A stretch of DNA of 64,000 nucleotides from Humibacter sp049446075 (GTDB lineage: Bacteria; Actinomycetota; Actinomycetes; Actinomycetales; Microbacteriaceae). The notes under the pieces were generated by a model that made no database searches, had not been told where the DNA came from, and saw only the letters and a list, made by a program, of their open reading frames with translations. The stretch spans positions 186,001 to 250,000 of the forward strand of contig NZ_JBMSEB010000002.1 in NCBI RefSeq assembly GCF_049446075.1, written 5' to 3'. A program made the translations under genes and the position numbers. Shown one piece after another: positions 63,601-64,000 of this stretch; within the stretch, counting starts at the first letter, position 1; every line of letters begins with the position of its first letter.

Positions 63601-63809
63601 GCAGCAGCGGGTTGTGGCGTACTGGTCAGCAGGACCGTCGCCATGGTGGCGGCCACTGTCACGACAGTGAGAGCGGCAGCCAGAACCCGGAACCGCCTAG
63701 TCGGGCGTCCGGAGTGCCAGAAGAGCCCGCGTACCAACGCGATGCCCCTCGCGTCGGTCGCTGGTTCGTCGCTCTCGCTGCGCGATGCGCGCGATGCCCG
63801 TGATCCCAT
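57627..63809 (-). CDS. Giant wall-anchored DUF7507/DUF11 repeat adhesin
   Basis: The product is a 2,060-residue surface protein. A signal/N-terminal helix (VLAAALTVVTVAATMATVLL) precedes an about 600-residue N-terminal domain with SDGG-free beta-propeller-like sequence (GTYGNYLYFTYTTGNND...). One DUF11 repeat and ten DUF7507 repeats (about 116 residues each; V(T/V)YSFLVTNTGNVTL, ADVDAGSITNTATATGTPPSGPDPVS) follow. The C-terminal sorting signal is LADTGSN, a helix and RRRRR. ATG 63809 has GGGGAG upstream. Repeats 1-2 and 6-7 are identical at DNA level. The likely role is adhesion or surface layering (inference). Confidence 0.9.
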   Translation of the reverse strand: MGSRASRASRSESDEPATDARGIALVRGLFWHSGRPTRRFRVLAAALTVVTVAATMATVLLTSTPQPAAAAQSSTPLSTVSKSGTDTTTNSTAVSGGPAGTANPGDTIKWVTDYTNNTNSASATQVQWKDPITAGQTYVNGSLQLPAGMSPQYSTNGGSTYTAGAPVAGSTGVGATGTVDPAAAKTSTSFTNAVANFNTPGGDGYSVEGFGSNIYTVYHHSPNAATVFCSTLSNAVCPGWPAHASYVSAVPGAALGTGAISYTTAGVNGSFIEGGLLYWPVGALAAVGGRYAVGLQCLNLTTLVSCGFTQLDTVTAAPVSAAYGQLAGDGIRATNGRYYFVDTTGNLLCFNPTTASSCGVTNAGIGPVTVSTAYHAEVGTYGNYLYFTYTTGNNDNYLFGYNVGTATPTLVTAQSVGPTQSGSPSEVLPVLSAAGAVLGACSVFHAAINTGCYSTADVQIANPYPLTQYGFSPPTLGFGTGVMVGTKYYITYSSTSTLCYDFALRVGTGQVPACAGFAGPADLQSYTVRPLANLPGCMADNGNGAQIVIFNGATGGPCVTASSSVSVQAPSWCDGQSHSVAWGTVKLNGLTGSEYSGGASVTVSGSAGAVPGFTGVTLAPGQTTLDISSIPATGSTASLTVTVNLAGVTNQATVSAGSISISRTGDTYSQMCYSTTVNPVACSTSTTITDAFTAITTAGATTDAPAGNTTPTATFTVAPTSAQCALLFKKVASAQSGSPGQTVTYTVTVTNSGTMPYAAAAPATFNDSLTNVLSDATYKNDANATAGTVAYTAPNLSWTGPLAAGASATIRYSVLINDPDNGPHDLANTVVSSLPSNCAQGSTDPLCTSNVPISGITVVKSASPGDVGHFTVGQVVTYSFVITNTGNVSLANVVPVEGAFTGSGSMSVPVCDAGAASLAPGAQVTCTALYTITQADVDAGSITNHVTATGTPPSGPDPVSPDSQVTIPAPSNPSIGLLKSATPTTVTAAGQSVAYSFLVTNTGNVTLTNPQVTETAFSGTGTAPAPVCPPATLLPGAQVTCTATYVATQADLDAGSITNTATATGTPPSGTDPVSDPSSAAVTATPAPAITLIKTATPSSVGKAGDSVTYSFLVTNTGNVTLRNVTVDEGAFTGSGAISDPVCPAGAASLAPGDSVTCTAGYTLSQADVDAGSITNTATATGTPTSGPAPVSPPSSAVVTVPPASALTVVKSVTPTSVGKVGDSVTYSFLVTNTGNTTLKNPQIAETTFSGTGTAPVAVCPPATLAPGDSVTCTAGYTLTQADVDAGTVTNSATATATPPSGPDPVSPPSQAVVTVPPASALTLVKSVTPTSVGKVGDSVTYSFLVTNTGNTTLKNPQVAEKTFSGTGTAPAPACPPATLAPGDSVTCTADYTLTQADVNAGKVTNTATATANAPSGPDPVSPESSAVVTVPPAPAITVVKSASPGDVGHFTVGQVVTYSFVITNTGNVSLANVVPVEGAFTGSGSMSVPVCDAGAASLAPGAQVTCTALYTITQADVDAGSITNHVTATGTPPSGPDPVSPDSQVTIPAPSNPSIGLLKSATPTTVTAAGQSVAYSFLVTNTGNVTLTNPQVTETAFSGTGTAPAPVCPPATLLPGAQVTCTATYVATQADLDAGSITNTATATGTPPSGTDPVSDPSSAAVTATPAPAITLIKTATPIQIDSAGQVITYSFLITNTGNVSLKNPTVAETDFTGTGSMPNANCPAIVLAPGASVTCTADYTATQADVDAGSVKNTATATGTPQTGKPPVSEPSSAVVAVEPDPALTVVKSASPSDPAHYTVGQLLTYSFVITNTGNETLTHVQPIEGTFTGSGTMSSPVCPAGADSLAPGLQVTCTATYTITQADVDAGSITNNATATGTPPSGPDVVSPRSTVTLPDPPAPALTLVKTASVKTIAQAGQAVTYSFLITNTGNVTLVNVKPDEGTFTGSGVLTNPVCPAAAASMLPGAQVTCTADYTVTKADVAQGKPLLNTATAIGTPPSGNPITSDPSTVKLPDPTAASGLADTGSNLNGWFVYGAPIILIIGLGAILLGRRRRRSV
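58774..59501 (-). repeat. Perfect long direct repeat, copy B (adhesin repeats 6-7)
   Basis: This stretch is identical, base for base as far as I could compare, with 60517-61244, 1,743 bp away (five repeat lengths). It covers two DUF7507 repeats. Codons here prefer T and G third positions (AAT, GGT, CCT, ACG, TCG), unlike the C-ending codons of neighbouring repeats. Confidence 0.92.
60517..61244 (-). repeat. Perfect long direct repeat, copy A (adhesin repeats 1-2)
   Basis: This is the partner of 58774-59501. The match breaks sharply at both ends (GGTGTTGCGG... at one, ...ACCACCGTGAT at the other). Identity of silent positions implies very recent duplication or gene conversion within the adhesin gene. 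Confidence 0.92.
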
Positions 63810-63831
63810 GTGTCTCCCCGTCTCGACACAG

Positions 63832-63862
63832 CTCAGACCGGGACGCGAGTCCCGAGTCTGAG
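63832..63862. promoter_or_regulatory. Hairpin in the 5' leader of the adhesin gene
   Basis: CTCAGACCGGGAC and GTCCCGAGTCTGAG pair with one small internal loop around GCGA, 23 bp upstream of the adhesin ATG. In the leader RNA it could act in attenuation or mRNA stability. A nearby GCTAACAGCTGCTG run is not explained. Confidence 0.5.
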
Positions 63863-63978
63863 CGATAAGCGCTAACAGCTGCTGCACCATCGCTAGACCA
63901 CTGCGCGCCAAGCCAAGGGCATGGAGCACGTCGGGGGGAAGACAACAGACGAAATATCACCCGAAACCTCACCCTCGT

Positions 63979-63998
63979 CTGCCCCTCTATGGGGGCAG
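63979..63998. terminator. Short hairpin at the window edge
   Basis: CTGCCCC and GGGGCAG form a 7-bp stem with a 6-nt loop, upstream of the adhesin leader. It may be the terminator of a gene beyond the window. Confidence 0.4.
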
Positions 63999-64000
63999 AG

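Overview
The window is about 64 kb of high-GC DNA from a Gram-positive actinobacterium, most likely a member of the Microbacteriaceae. Supporting observations are LAxTG-type wall-sorting signals on three surface proteins, long DUF7507/DUF11 repeat adhesins, a NusG with a long acidic N-terminus, a dispersed 'GGTTTCGATACGC...CTACTCAACC' inverted-repeat element, and constant use of the heptamer GGATGCC/GGCATCC inside genes. The genus cannot be named from sequence alone. No phage, insertion sequence, CRISPR array or rRNA operon is visible.

Left part (1-16.9 kb). The window opens in an ABC exporter (permease end plus ATPase). An oxidoreductase/sugar-isomerase pair, a YqaJ-type nuclease, and a deletion scar joining a beheaded dehydrogenase to a beheaded MarR regulator follow. 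Next come the glyoxylate-shunt genes aceB and aceA with a divergent RamB-type regulator, a succinate-semialdehyde-type dehydrogenase, a methyltransferase, a MarR/hydrolase divergon and a secreted S53 peptidase.

Core part (16.9-26.8 kb). The conserved actinobacterial block MaoC-MaoC-murB / tRNA-Trp-secE-nusG-rplK-rplA lies on the minus strand. It is interrupted by a PspC-linked two-component system and two divergent membrane-protein genes. Upstream of the MaoC pair sits an independent 27-codon gene with its own promoter, strong ribosome site and terminator. Its product ends in a CxxC motif.

Surface and regulatory part (26.8-45 kb). A secreted protein and a nine-repeat chaplin-like, wall-anchored protein are followed by a helically phased tandem repeat. 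Then come a fused Gfo/Idh-aldo/keto reductase with a divergent LacI regulator and a perfect palindromic operator, a frameshifted metallophosphoesterase, an MMPL exporter with a dehydrogenase and a divergent TetR, a second MMPL exporter, two overlapping GAF-ANTAR genes, and several small stress/envelope genes.

Right part (45-64 kb). Here are a YbdK-type ligase, an NmrA/TetR divergon, an HD protein, an ECF41-type sigma factor with an oxidoreductase, an orphan PIN protein, and a sigma factor fused to a zinc anti-sigma domain and extracellular Ig-like domains. They are followed by a choice-of-anchor A surface protein, an HxlR/DoxX divergon, a lipoprotein, and a 2,060-residue wall-anchored repeat protein. 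That last gene carries a perfect ~728-bp internal duplication with its own codon style.

The window mixes core translation and secretion genes with a dense set of envelope and surface functions. Many small divergons have a regulator, a target and a readable palindromic operator.
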